A model generated the notes under the pieces. It was not told where the DNA came from. It saw only the letters and a list, made by a program, of their open reading frames with translations, and searched no databases. 34,101 nucleotides of DNA from Burkholderiales bacterium. Its GTDB lineage: Bacteria > Pseudomonadota > Gammaproteobacteria > Burkholderiales > Burkholderiaceae. Both the position numbers and the translations under genes were made by a program. The stretch spans positions 1 through 34,101 of the forward strand of contig CANBQJ010000014.1 in NCBI GenBank assembly GCA_947371645.1, read 5' to 3'. Numbering within the stretch: the first letter of the stretch is position 1; each line of letters starts with the position of its first letter. Below, piece by piece: positions 1 through 8,666 of this stretch.

Positions 1-5
1 TTGTG

Positions 6-10
6 CTCCT
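6..10 (-). promoter_or_regulatory. Ribosome binding site of the gene beyond the left edge
   Basis: Read on the minus strand, the bases after the phaA stop contain AGGAG followed by only five bases before the window ends. That spacing puts a start codon just outside the window. In phaC-phaA loci of Burkholderiales the next gene is usually phaB (acetoacetyl-CoA reductase), but this identity is inference because no coding sequence of it is visible. Confidence 0.5.
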
Positions 11-35
11 CGTGTTGAGTCAGGGGTAAAACAGA

Positions 36-1217
36 TCAGCGCTCGATGGTCAGGGCCACGCCCATGCCCCCACCGATGCACAGGGAAGCGATGCCCTTGC
101 GGGCCTCGCGTTTTTGCATCTCGTGCAGCAGCGTGACCAGCACGCGGCAGCCCGAAGCGCCAATGGGGTGACCGATTGCGATGGCACCGCCATTCACGTT
201 GACCTTGGCCGTGTCCCAGCCCATCTCGTTGTTGACGGCACAGGCCTGAGCGGCAAAGGCTTCGTTGATCTCCAGCAAATCCAGGTCTGCGGGCTTCCAG
301 CCGGCGCGCTCCAGGGCCTTGCGGGCGGCGGGCACCGGGCCCATGCCCATGTAAGCGGGGTCCAGCCCGGCGCTGGCATAAGAGGCGATGCGGCCCAAGG
401 GCGTGAGTCCCAGTTGCGAAGCGCGCTTGGCGCTCATCACCATCACGGCCGCCGCGCCATCGTTGATGCCCGAGGCATTGCCGGCCGTCACCGAGCCCGC
501 CTTGTCAAAGGCGGGGCGCAGGCCGGCCAGGGCATCTGCATTGCTCTTGCGGTTGAGGAATTCGTCGGCAGAGAACACCAGCGGGTCACCCTTTTTCTGG
601 GCGATGCTCACGGGCACGATCTCGTCCTTGAAACGGCCGGCGTCCTGCGCCGCTGCCGCCTTCAGCTGGGACGCCAGCGCCAAGGCGTCCTGCATCTCGC
701 GAGTGATCCCATACTTCTTGGCCACATTCTCGGCGGTGATGCCCATGTGGTACTGGTTGTAGACGTCCCACAGGCCGTCGGTGATCATGGTGTCGATCAT
801 CTGCCAGTTGCCCATGCGCTGACCATCGCGCGAATTGGGCAGCACGTGAGGCGACATGCTCATGTTCTCCTGGCCGCCCGCGATCACCACATCGGCATCG
901 CCATCGCGGATGGCCTGGGCAGCGAGCATCACGGCCTTGAGCCCTGAGCCACACACCTTGTTGATCGTCATGGCAGGCACAGCTTGAGGCAAGCCGGACT
1001 TGATCACGGACTGGCGCGCGGGGTTCTGGCCGCAGCCGGCCTGCAGCACCTGGCCGAGGATGACTTCGCTGATCTGATCGCCCGTGAGGCCGCTGCGGCG
1101 AAGCAGGTCCTGGATGACGATGGCACCCAGTTCGGATGCGGGGGTTTTGGCCAGGGCGCCACCGAACTTGCCGACGGCGGTGCGGGCTGCTGCCACGATG
1201 ACGATGTCTTCTGCCAT
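36..1217 (-). CDS. phaA: Acetyl-CoA C-acetyltransferase (beta-ketothiolase)
   Basis: Thiolase of 393 residues that condenses two acetyl-CoA to acetoacetyl-CoA, the first step of polyhydroxybutyrate synthesis in the cytoplasm. The family signatures are all visible: the acylated cysteine Cys89 in a VCGSGLKA context, the GGAIAIGHP block with His350, and Cys380 in SLCIGGGMG. The length equals the usual PhaA length. The reading frame is open further upstream to 1256, but the ATG at 1217 is preceded by AGGAGA at good spacing and starts with the typical [16 protein letters not shown], so the shorter start was chosen. It lies 84 bp downstream of phaC on the same strand, probably in one operon. A degradative thiolase (AtoB type) would look similar; the phaC neighbour favours the biosynthetic role. 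Confidence 0.93.
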   Translation of the reverse strand: MAEDIVIVAAARTAVGKFGGALAKTPASELGAIVIQDLLRRSGLTGDQISEVILGQVLQAGCGQNPARQSVIKSGLPQAVPAMTINKVCGSGLKAVMLAAQAIRDGDADVVIAGGQENMSMSPHVLPNSRDGQRMGNWQMIDTMITDGLWDVYNQYHMGITAENVAKKYGITREMQDALALASQLKAAAAQDAGRFKDEIVPVSIAQKKGDPLVFSADEFLNRKSNADALAGLRPAFDKAGSVTAGNASGINDGAAAVMVMSAKRASQLGLTPLGRIASYASAGLDPAYMGMGPVPAARKALERAGWKPADLDLLEINEAFAAQACAVNNEMGWDTAKVNVNGGAIAIGHPIGASGCRVLVTLLHEMQKREARKGIASLCIGGGMGVALTIER

Positions 1218-1301
1218 GTCTGTCTCCTGATGAAAGGGGTCAACAACGGGGACCACCTGGAAGTGACCCCGCTTCCAGTCTGAAGAGGGATGAGCCGAAG
1301 C

Positions 1302-3503
1302 TCAGGCCTTGCGCAAGACGTAGCGGCCAGGCGCCGGCTCGATGGGCCGGTGCATGCGGCTGCCCGCGTGTTTGGGCGCAGGCACCATGCCGCCTGCATG
1401 TTTGCCCAGCCATTCGGCCCAGGTCGGCCACCAGCTGCCTGGGTGCTCTTCGGCTTGCTTCATCCATTCGTCGGCAGTTGCCGGCAAGCTTCGTGCCAGC
1501 TTGGGACTGGTCCAGAAACTGCGCTTCTTCTTTTCGGGCGGGTTGATCACGCCCGCGATGTGGCCGGACGCGCCCAGCACGAAGGTCTTGTCACCCGACA
1601 CGATGTGCGTGGACAAGTAGGCGCTGTCCCAGGGCACGATGTGGTCTTCGCGCGAGCCGTAGATGAAAGTCGGCATGTCCAGCTTGCGCAGGTCCAGCGG
1701 CAGGCCACAGACCTTCACCTTGCCCGGAACCTTGAGGTTATTCTCAAGGTAGGTGTGGCGCAAGTACCAGGTGTAAAGCGGGCCCGGCAGGTTGGTGCTG
1801 TCGCCGTTCCAGTAGAGCAGGTCGAAAGCTGGCGGGGTTTCACCCTTGAGGTAGTTGCCCACCACATAGTTCCAGACCAGGTCGTTGGGGCGCAGGAAAG
1901 AGAAGGTCGCAGCCAGGTCGGCCCCCTTCATCAGGCCACCGCCTTGCGGACTGTCCGGCCCCATGGTCATCTCGCGCATGCTCACCATGGCATCGTCCAC
2001 GAAGACGTTCATGGTGCCGGTGTTGCTGAAGTCCAGGAAGGCCGTCAGCAAGGTCAGGCTGGACAAGGGCTTCTGGTTGCGCGAAGCCAGTGTGGCCGCA
2101 GCCGTGGCCAGCATGGTGCCGCCCACGCAGAAGCCCAGGGCGTTGACCTGCTCGGTGCCGGCGATCTCGCGGGTCACGTTGATGGCGCGGATGGTGCCTT
2201 CTTCAACGTAATCGTCCCAGGTGGTCTTCGACAGGCTTTCATCGGCGTTCACCCAGCTCATCAGGAAAACGCGGTGGCCCTGGTTGACCAGGTAGCGCAC
2301 CAGCGAGTTCTCAGGCTGCAGGTCCAGGATGTAGAACTTGTTGATGAAGGGAGGCACGAACAGGAAGGGCACTTCGTGCACCTTGGCCGTCGTCGGCTTG
2401 TATTCGATCAGCTGGAAATAGGCGTTCTCGTAGACCACCACACCCTCGGACGTGGCCACGTTCTTGCCCACTTCGAAGACGGTCTCGTCCGTCTGCGACA
2501 GGTGCCCCTGGCGCACGTCGTGCATCAGGTGCTGGATGCCCTGGGTGAGGCTCTCGCCGCGGGTCTCCACGGCCTTTTGCAGGGCTTCGGGATTGAGCGC
2601 CAGGAAATTGCTGGGCGAGGCGGCATCGGCCCACTGTTGCACGGCAAAGCGCACGCGCTGCTTGGCCTTGGCGTCACCTTGCAGGCTGTCTGCCAGCTTT
2701 TGCAGGGTGCGGGCATTGAGCAGGTACAACGAGGCCATGAAGGCGCTGGCGGGGTTGCTGGTCCAGGCGGGCGAGGCAAAGCGCTTGTCCTTGACCTCGA
2801 TCTCGCTGGGTTTCTCCAGGGCCTGGTTCCACAAATGGGTGGCCTGCTGGACGTACTCTTCTTGCACGGATTTGAGTGTTTCAGGGGCCACGCTCAAACC
2901 CGCCAGCGAGCTGACGGTGGCACCCAGGCTCTGACCCATGGACTCCATGGCATGCACAGCGCCACCTGCGTGCTGCATGACGTCGGCAAGCTGCGGAGGT
3001 ACAACGGACTTCAGGTCAGGCGTGGGATGCCCTGAGGTCGGCAAACCCGATTGGGCAGCCATCCTGGTCCAGGTTTCACCCACGGACGACAGCCAGGGCG
3101 CCAGTTGACCGGCAGCCGCTCCCCATTGACCGGAACCGGCGGGCATGAACGCCGCGAACGGGTTGGCCGCGTCCGCCTGTGTGGCGGTGCTGGCTTCGCC
3201 GGGGACCGTGTGCGCGGCTGCCGTGGCCGCATCGGCTCGCGGCGACGCAGACGCCTTGACGCGCACCGGCGGAACTGTCTTGCTGCTCGCCTTTTTGGCC
3301 GCTGTCTTGCGCGGACTCGTCACGCTGACCGGCGGGTTGCTGGCCGCCGCCTTCTTGCGGGCAGCCTGGCTGCCGTTGGCCGCACGTGAGGGCTTGCCCA
3401 CCTTGACCGTGTCACCTGACACCACAGCGGCTTTCGACGATGTCGAAGCCGACCCAGTCGCCTCGGCCTGAGCCTTGAGGCGCGACCGCTGAGAACCAGC
3501 CAT
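1302..3503 (-). CDS. phaC: Class I poly(3-hydroxyalkanoate) synthase with long N-terminal extension
   Basis: Polymerises 3-hydroxyacyl-CoA into PHA at the granule surface. The 733-residue protein has the lipase-like box GFCVGG with nucleophile Cys459, Asp620 in YGSREDH and His648 in GASGHIAGV. These are exactly 140 residues later than Cys319, Asp480 and His508 of the Cupriavidus necator enzyme. The catalytic part and the C-terminal block ending EPAPGRYVLRKA are typical of class I. The first roughly 120 residues are a low-complexity Ala/Ser/Lys/Pro region with KTAAKKASSK-like stretches, not normal for the family. The start at 3503 is supported by AGGAG seven bases upstream and by uninterrupted high-GC coding. 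An internal start near residue 120 (MPAGSGQW) would give a normal-length protein and cannot be excluded. phaA follows on the same strand. Confidence 0.95.
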   Translation of the reverse strand: MAGSQRSRLKAQAEATGSASTSSKAAVVSGDTVKVGKPSRAANGSQAARKKAAASNPPVSVTSPRKTAAKKASSKTVPPVRVKASASPRADAATAAAHTVPGEASTATQADAANPFAAFMPAGSGQWGAAAGQLAPWLSSVGETWTRMAAQSGLPTSGHPTPDLKSVVPPQLADVMQHAGGAVHAMESMGQSLGATVSSLAGLSVAPETLKSVQEEYVQQATHLWNQALEKPSEIEVKDKRFASPAWTSNPASAFMASLYLLNARTLQKLADSLQGDAKAKQRVRFAVQQWADAASPSNFLALNPEALQKAVETRGESLTQGIQHLMHDVRQGHLSQTDETVFEVGKNVATSEGVVVYENAYFQLIEYKPTTAKVHEVPFLFVPPFINKFYILDLQPENSLVRYLVNQGHRVFLMSWVNADESLSKTTWDDYVEEGTIRAINVTREIAGTEQVNALGFCVGGTMLATAAATLASRNQKPLSSLTLLTAFLDFSNTGTMNVFVDDAMVSMREMTMGPDSPQGGGLMKGADLAATFSFLRPNDLVWNYVVGNYLKGETPPAFDLLYWNGDSTNLPGPLYTWYLRHTYLENNLKVPGKVKVCGLPLDLRKLDMPTFIYGSREDHIVPWDSAYLSTHIVSGDKTFVLGASGHIAGVINPPEKKKRSFWTSPKLARSLPATADEWMKQAEEHPGSWWPTWAEWLGKHAGGMVPAPKHAGSRMHRPIEPAPGRYVLRKA

Positions 3504-3781
3504 ATGTCTCCTAGGGGACTTCGGTGCCTGCGCGCTACACCAATCGCACAGTGCTCAGACACCCTGTTTGAGTGGTCCTATTGTTACCTTGGTTTGATTT
3601 CGGGTTCATGAAGTTCGGCGAAGTTTTGGCGCGTTTTCAACATTGACCCAACGCTTTTCGCGCCGAAGCGATCTGCGTCAGAACATCGTCAAGATTGGCC
3701 ATGCAGGCGACCGGACCGCGCAAGCTGCGGGACAATCATGCCGCCTGTTCACCCCCTTCCGCCTTCCTCGCCCCCAACGCC

Positions 3782-4078
3782 ATGTGGATCGTCGCCATCG
3801 CCTGGATGTACATCGTCACCCTGATGGCCCTGGCCGAGGGCACCAACCCGCAGGGCACCTGGTTGGGCGCGACCATCACCTTCTTGCTCTATGGGCTGGC
3901 GCCTTTGTCTCTGGTGATGTACCTGATGGGGGCGCCGGCCCGGCGCCGCGCCATCCTGGCGGCAGAGCGGGCCCAGGCGCAGGCCAGCACCAGCGAGGCT
4001 TCAACTGGCGATGGCGCCCCAGAAGCGAGCGGGTCATCGGACGCGCCAGCCAGCAACTCGCCCCCCGTTCAGCCTTGA
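3782..4078 (+). CDS. Small conserved membrane protein of unknown function
   Basis: A 98-residue protein starting MWIVAIAWMYIVTLMALAE. Two hydrophobic segments are visible, about residues 1-17 and 31-50, followed by a charged ARRRAILAAERAQAQ stretch and a Ser/Ala/Pro-rich tail. This suggests a small inner-membrane protein with a cytoplasmic tail. The frame is open from 3695, but the 29 residues before the chosen ATG look non-coding, with many Pro and His and no conserved feature. No clear ribosome binding site is seen for either start. Similar short proteins occur next to PHA and pgeF genes in Burkholderiales as far as I recall; no function is known to me. It converges with pgeF, with 24 bp between them. 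Confidence 0.6.
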   Translation: MWIVAIAWMYIVTLMALAEGTNPQGTWLGATITFLLYGLAPLSLVMYLMGAPARRRAILAAERAQAQASTSEASTGDGAPEASGSSDAPASNSPPVQP

Positions 4079-4102
4079 AGGGCCAGAAACTGCCCCGAGG
4101 CT

Positions 4103-5035
4103 TTAGGCCAGGGCGATCAGCGCGACCTGTCTGCCCGTGATGCCGTCACGGCGGTAAGAGTAAAACCGCGAAGCATCAGACACCGTGCACCAGTGCCCGC
4201 CGTGCACGGCCGTCACACCCAGCTGCCCCAAGCGCTGGCGCGCCAGGCCTGCAAGGTCGGCCAGCCAGCGGGGTGAGGCCGCATCGGTCCGGGGATCCGG
4301 CCGGAACATGGGGTGAGCCTGCGCCTCAACCGTCGACACGCCAAAGGCGTGCAAGACCTCAGCCCCCACCTGGAAATGCCGCGGCCCGATGCAGGGGCCC
4401 AGCCAGGCCACCAGCTCATTGGGGATGACGCTGGCGGCTTCGCACAAGGCGGTCACGCCAGCCTCGACGATGCCCCGGCCCTGCATGGCGCCCGCGCCGG
4501 CCAGCCCCCGCCACCCGGCATGCAGGGCCGCGACGCCCCCACCGTGACGCACGGCCAGCAAGATGGGCAGGCAATCCGCGACCATGACGGCGCAGACCTG
4601 CCCTGGCTCGGTGCTCAGCACGCCATCCGCCTGAGGCGGCATCCAGGTGCAACCCGACTGGAGATCGCTGCCTTGCAGGCGATGCACCTGGGCACCATGC
4701 ACCTGATCCAGCCAGGCGACCGGCCAGGCATCCGCCGCCGCCTCAGGCGACAGCTCGTTGGCGACGCCGCCCACACCCACTTCACGTCCCAACGACGCCA
4801 TCAGTTGCCCGGCGTGCAAGCGGTTGGCCGCCACCGCGTTCATCGCATCGCCCACGTGGTGACCCAGGTTGAACGAGGCGTAGGGCCCCAGGCTGACGCC
4901 GCCCGCGCGCGCCGTCATGCAGGCCAACACGCCGGGTGGCTGCAGGCCATCGCGGGCGCGCAGGTCCGGCACCAGCCAGCCACTGGGCCAGGCGGAAGGC
5001 GCGCGCAGGTGGTCATGGGGCATGGCGGGGTGCAT
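4103..5035 (-). CDS. pgeF: Peptidoglycan editing factor PgeF (YfiH / multicopper polyphenol oxidase family)
   Basis: A 310-residue member of the DUF152 / laccase-domain family, which in E. coli removes wrongly incorporated L-serine from UDP-MurNAc precursors. The metal-site motifs are all present: QVHG with His113, ADCLP with Cys154, and LHAGWRG with His172, followed by the GPCIG block near 213-217. The N-terminal region SGWLVPD...ARAGGVS is also typical. The start at 5035 (MHPAMPHDH) gives no clear Shine-Dalgarno sequence; a second ATG four codons later (5023) is equally possible. It is transcribed away from ubiC, with 108 bp between the two starts that should hold both promoters. Older annotations call this family polyphenol oxidase or laccase; the editing role comes from E. 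coli work. Confidence 0.9.
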   Translation of the reverse strand: MHPAMPHDHLRAPSAWPSGWLVPDLRARDGLQPPGVLACMTARAGGVSLGPYASFNLGHHVGDAMNAVAANRLHAGQLMASLGREVGVGGVANELSPEAAADAWPVAWLDQVHGAQVHRLQGSDLQSGCTWMPPQADGVLSTEPGQVCAVMVADCLPILLAVRHGGGVAALHAGWRGLAGAGAMQGRGIVEAGVTALCEAASVIPNELVAWLGPCIGPRHFQVGAEVLHAFGVSTVEAQAHPMFRPDPRTDAASPRWLADLAGLARQRLGQLGVTAVHGGHWCTVSDASRFYSYRRDGITGRQVALIALA

Positions 5036-5143
5036 GGCTGCGGGATGTGGAGCTTTGTGTGGTGCGGCCGAATGGTGTCAAGCCGATCGACGCTGGCGGG
5101 TGGATGTCGGCAGACTATCATCGCCGGCTCGCTGTCGTTCACC

Positions 5144-5743
5144 ATGGCCCTGCATCCCCTCACCCGCCGACACCGCCACGCCTCCAGCGCCGCCGCACAG
5201 CGGTCTCGCCAAGGCGCCCGTGAACGTCACCCGACCCGGACCACCGCCCGGCGCTGGCTGTTTGCCGACGGCTCGCTCACGGCGCGCCTGCGTGGACTGG
5301 GTCCGGTGGCGGTGACCCGTTTGCGCCAGGGGCACCAGGCGCTGACGCCCACCGAACAGGGGCTGTTGGGGCTGCGCCACGGCCATGTGCGTGAGGTGCT
5401 GTTGCGGGTGGACGGCCAGCCAGCCGTGTGGGCACGCAGCGTCACCAGCGTGCGGGGCGTCCAGGGCGCCTGGCGTGCCCTGCGCGGCCTGGGCAACCGC
5501 CCGCTGGCCGAACTGCTGTTCACTGACCGGGCCGTGCGGCGCGCGCCGCTGGCATCGCGGCGACTGAAGCGACACGAGCTGGGCCAAGCGCACCTGACCC
5601 ACGGCTGGCCCGACGAGCCCCGCGCGCTCACCCCGACCTGGGTCCGCTGGTCCGTGTTCACGCGCCGCGGCCAGGCCCTGCTGGTGCAAGAAGCGTTTTC
5701 GCCCTGGGTCTTGTCCCAGGCCCTGCCGATGGCGCCCGCGTGA
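5144..5743 (+). CDS. ubiC: Chorismate lyase
   Basis: A 199-residue UbiC-family protein that converts chorismate to 4-hydroxybenzoate plus pyruvate, the entry to ubiquinone synthesis. Recognisable blocks are WLFADGSLTARLR near the start, HVREVLL with Arg83 (equivalent of the substrate-binding Arg of E. coli UbiC), LGNRPLAELLF, and LLVQEAFSPW with the catalytic-type Glu183. The frame is open far upstream to 4313 but that part is antisense to pgeF; the ATG at 5144 gives a normal-length protein. The first 35 residues are Arg/His-rich and poorly conserved, so a slightly later start is possible. A Nudix gene follows 18 bp downstream, probably in the same transcript. Confidence 0.85.
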   Translation: MALHPLTRRHRHASSAAAQRSRQGARERHPTRTTARRWLFADGSLTARLRGLGPVAVTRLRQGHQALTPTEQGLLGLRHGHVREVLLRVDGQPAVWARSVTSVRGVQGAWRALRGLGNRPLAELLFTDRAVRRAPLASRRLKRHELGQAHLTHGWPDEPRALTPTWVRWSVFTRRGQALLVQEAFSPWVLSQALPMAPA

Positions 5744-5761
5744 AACCCTTACACTCCAGCC

Positions 5762-6307
5762 ATGTTGTTCAACCGTCGCATCGACCACTGTCAAGTCTGT
5801 GGCACGCCCGTGGAGCACAAGGTGCCCGCGGATGACAACCGTGAACGGGCCGTTTGCCCCTCCTGCGGTCATGTCCACTATGTGAACCCGCTCAATGTGG
5901 TGGGCACACTGCCGGTGTGGGGTGAACAGGTCTTGCTGTGCAAGCGCAACATCGAGCCACGCAAAGGCTTCTGGACGCTGCCCGCCGGCTTCATGGAGCT
6001 GGGCGAAACCACCGAAGAAGGTGCAGCCCGCGAAACCGATGAAGAAGCCGGCGCCCATTTCGAGATGCAGGGCCTCTACTGCGTGCTCAATGTGGTCACG
6101 GCAGGCCAGGTGCACATGTTCTACCGCGCCCGCCTGCTGGACACCGAATTCGCACCGGGCTCCGAGACCATGGAAGCCCGCCTGTTCCACCAACACGAGA
6201 TTCCTTGGGAAGACCTGGCCTTTCGCACGGTGCGCCTGGCGCTCGAGCGCTTCTTTGCCGATCGCCCCAAGGGTCAATTTGGCGTGCATTGCGCCGATAT
6301 ACGCTGA
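5762..6307 (+). CDS. Nudix hydrolase with N-terminal zinc ribbon
   Basis: A 181-residue cytoplasmic protein. Residues 10-35 carry a CxxC...CxxC zinc ribbon (Cys10, Cys13, Cys32, Cys35). A Nudix box follows from Gly76 (GFMELGE...REtdEEaG, with Glu82, Arg90, Glu91, Glu94, Glu95, Gly97). This zinc-ribbon plus Nudix arrangement is found in a group that hydrolyses nucleotide-sugar or dinucleotide substrates such as ADP-ribose, FAD or NADH. It is shorter than NudC, and its substrate cannot be deduced from sequence. It begins 18 bp after ubiC and ends 70 bp before the secretion ABC transporter gene, so it is probably an ubiC operon partner. Confidence 0.9.
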   Translation: MLFNRRIDHCQVCGTPVEHKVPADDNRERAVCPSCGHVHYVNPLNVVGTLPVWGEQVLLCKRNIEPRKGFWTLPAGFMELGETTEEGAARETDEEAGAHFEMQGLYCVLNVVTAGQVHMFYRARLLDTEFAPGSETMEARLFHQHEIPWEDLAFRTVRLALERFFADRPKGQFGVHCADIR

Positions 6308-6377
6308 ACCCACTCACCACCGGGATGGCCAGTGCTGCGCTGGCCCGGATGTGCGGGGTTGAAGCGCGAGCCCAGCC

Positions 6378-8639
6378 ATGAACCTGACCCCGGACACCCT
6401 GGACAGCCCTGCTGTCACCCCTGCCTCGGGCACGCCTGACCGCCCCACTCCAGCGCCCGACACCCCTCAGGCCGAGCGCGCCATGCCCCGCGTGCGCGAC
6501 GACCTGATCACCCCCGACCCCTTGCTGGACGCGCTGGTGGAGATTTGCCGGCTTCATGGCCGCCCGGCCACCCGCGCCTCGCTGAGCGCCGGCCTGCCCC
6601 GCGAATCCGGCCCCCTGCCCCTGGACCTCGCAGAGCGTGCCGCCGCCCGGGCCGGCCTGAGCACCAAGCTCCAGCGCATGGCTCTGGGTGCCATCGACGA
6701 CATCACACTGCCCGCCATCGTGATCCTGCGCGACCAGCGCTGCGCCGTGCTGCTGGGCCGCGTGCCCTCGGGCGGCACGGGCGAAGGCGCCATCTGGAAG
6801 CTGCTGCTGCCCGAAACCGGTCAGGGTGAGGTGCAGATGAGCCAGGCCGAACTGGCCACGCGGCACGCCGGTCTGGTGCTCTTTGCCCGACCGCGCTTCG
6901 AGATGGACGAACGCACGCCCACCCAGCGTCCGACCAAGGCATCGCATTGGTTCTGGGGCCCGGTGCTGGCCCAGCGCCTGGTCTACCGCGATGTGTTGTG
7001 GGCGGCCCTGTTGATCAACATCTTCGCCTTGGCCTTCCCCATCTTCTCGATGAACGTCTATGACCGCGTGGTGCCCAACCACGCCACCGAGACGCTCTGG
7101 GTGCTGGCCGCCGGCGTGAGCCTGGTGCTGTGCTCCGACGTGTTCATGCGATTGCTGCGCAGCCATTTCGTGGACGAGGCCAGCGCCCGCATCGACGTGC
7201 AGATTTCGGCCAGCCTCATGGAACGTGTGCTGGGCATGAAGCTGGAAAACCGCCCGCAGTCTGTCGGCTCCTTTGCGGCCAATTTGCGGGGGTTTGAGCA
7301 GGTGCGCGACTTCATCGCGTCGAGCACCGTCACGGCCCTGATCGACCTGCCCTTTGCGCTGCTGTTCATCGTTGTCATCGGCTGGATCTCGCCGTGGATG
7401 ATCCTGCCGGTGCTCACCGTCTTCAGCCTGATCGTGATCTCCGGCTATGTGCTGCAGCACCGGTTGCATGAGCTGGCCCAGAGCACCCACCAGGCCTCGG
7501 CTCAGCGCAACGCCACCCTGGTGGAGAGCCTCACCGGCATCGAGACCATCAAAGCCCAGGGCGCCGAGCACATCATCCAGGCCCGCTGGGAGCGCGCCAA
7601 CCAGTTCCTCTCCGAGCTCAACGTGCGCATGCGGGCGCTGTCGTCCGCAGCCATGTACAGCACGGCCACGCTACAGCAGTTTGTCTCGGTCAGCATCATC
7701 CTGATCGGCGTCTACCTGATCACCGACAAGCAGCTCACCATGGGTGGTCTGATTGCATCGTCCATGCTGGCCGGCCGGGCCCTGGCGCCTGCCGGGCAGA
7801 TCGTGGGCCTGCTGATGCAATACCAGGGCGCGCGCACGGCCATGACCTCGCTCAACGCCATCATGGACAAGCCCGTGGAACGCCCGGCTTCCAGCAGCCT
7901 GGTGCAACGCAAGGCGCTCAAGGGCGAGATCGAATTCCGCAACGTGCGCTTTGCCTACCCTGGCCGCCAGGACAGCGCCCTGGAAGGCATCAGCTTCAAG
8001 ATCCAGCCCGGCGAGCGCGTGGCGCTGATCGGCAAGGTGGGTTCGGGCAAGACCACCATCCAGAAGCTGATGCTGGGCCTGTACCAGCCACAAGACGGCG
8101 CCGTGCTGCTCGATGGCATCGACATGCGCCAGCTGGACACCGCCGACGTGCGGCGCAACGTGGGCCATGTGGCGCAAGATGTGACGCTGTTTTACGGCAG
8201 CCTGCGCGACAACATCACCTTCGGCATGCCGCATGCGCACGATGAAGCCATCGTGAGTGCGGCCGAGACCGCCGCCTTGAGCGACTTCGTGCACAGACAC
8301 CCCCAGGGGTATGACATGCCGGTGGGCGAGCGCGGCGAGCTGCTCTCCGGTGGGCAGCGCCAGGCGGTTGGCCTGGCCCGTGCGGTGCTGCACAACGCGC
8401 CCATCCTGCTGCTGGACGAACCCACCAGCGCCATGGACTTCTCCACGGAGGCCGCCGTGACCCAGCGCATGCAGCACTTTGCGCAAGGCAAGACGGTGGT
8501 GCTGGTCACGCACCGCACGTCCATGCTGGCCATGGTGGACCGCGTCATCGTGGTCGACCAGGGCAAGATCGTCGCCGATGGCCCGCGTGAACGCATCATG
8601 CAGGCCCTGGCCGCCGGCCGCATCTCGCGAGCCGCCTGA
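6378..8639 (+). CDS. lapB: Type I secretion permease/ATPase with C39-like domain (LapB type)
   Basis: A 753-residue inner-membrane exporter. Residues 1-40 are Pro/Thr-rich. Residues 41-175 form a C39 peptidase-like domain that lacks the catalytic DCG cysteine motif, as in exporters of RTX adhesins and haemolysin. Residues 200-480 hold the transmembrane helices. Residues 515-753 are the ATPase: Walker A GKVGSGKTT (Lys558), Q-loop Gln600, signature LLSGGQ (656-660), Walker B ILLLDE (Asp680, Glu681) and H-loop His712. With the HlyD gene that follows 27 bp later and the TolC gene at 13774 it makes a complete type I system. The nearby lapG and lapD genes point to a LapA-like giant adhesin as substrate. 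No such substrate gene is in the window. The start codon has no strong ribosome binding site. Confidence 0.9.
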   Translation: MNLTPDTLDSPAVTPASGTPDRPTPAPDTPQAERAMPRVRDDLITPDPLLDALVEICRLHGRPATRASLSAGLPRESGPLPLDLAERAAARAGLSTKLQRMALGAIDDITLPAIVILRDQRCAVLLGRVPSGGTGEGAIWKLLLPETGQGEVQMSQAELATRHAGLVLFARPRFEMDERTPTQRPTKASHWFWGPVLAQRLVYRDVLWAALLINIFALAFPIFSMNVYDRVVPNHATETLWVLAAGVSLVLCSDVFMRLLRSHFVDEASARIDVQISASLMERVLGMKLENRPQSVGSFAANLRGFEQVRDFIASSTVTALIDLPFALLFIVVIGWISPWMILPVLTVFSLIVISGYVLQHRLHELAQSTHQASAQRNATLVESLTGIETIKAQGAEHIIQARWERANQFLSELNVRMRALSSAAMYSTATLQQFVSVSIILIGVYLITDKQLTMGGLIASSMLAGRALAPAGQIVGLLMQYQGARTAMTSLNAIMDKPVERPASSSLVQRKALKGEIEFRNVRFAYPGRQDSALEGISFKIQPGERVALIGKVGSGKTTIQKLMLGLYQPQDGAVLLDGIDMRQLDTADVRRNVGHVAQDVTLFYGSLRDNITFGMPHAHDEAIVSAAETAALSDFVHRHPQGYDMPVGERGELLSGGQRQAVGLARAVLHNAPILLLDEPTSAMDFSTEAAVTQRMQHFAQGKTVVLVTHRTSMLAMVDRVIVVDQGKIVADGPRERIMQALAAGRISRAA

Positions 8640-8666
8640 AGCACCCTGCCCCACGGAGATCAACCC

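Noticed and set aside
1218..1256. Longer N-terminus of the thiolase
   Set aside because: The 13 extra residues are not family-like, and the internal ATG has a strong AGGAGA site.
1290..3035. A 581-residue open frame on the plus strand
   Set aside because: It is antisense to phaC, whose motifs and ribosome site are certain.
4313..5143. Upstream extension of the chorismate lyase frame
   Set aside because: This part is antisense to pgeF and has Pro/His/Arg-rich, non-conserved residues; the UbiC homology begins after 5144.
6327..6345. Hairpin GGCCAG/CTGGCC between the Nudix gene and lapB
   Set aside because: The stem is only 6 bp with no T run, so there is no good reason to call it a terminator or riboswitch in such GC-rich DNA.
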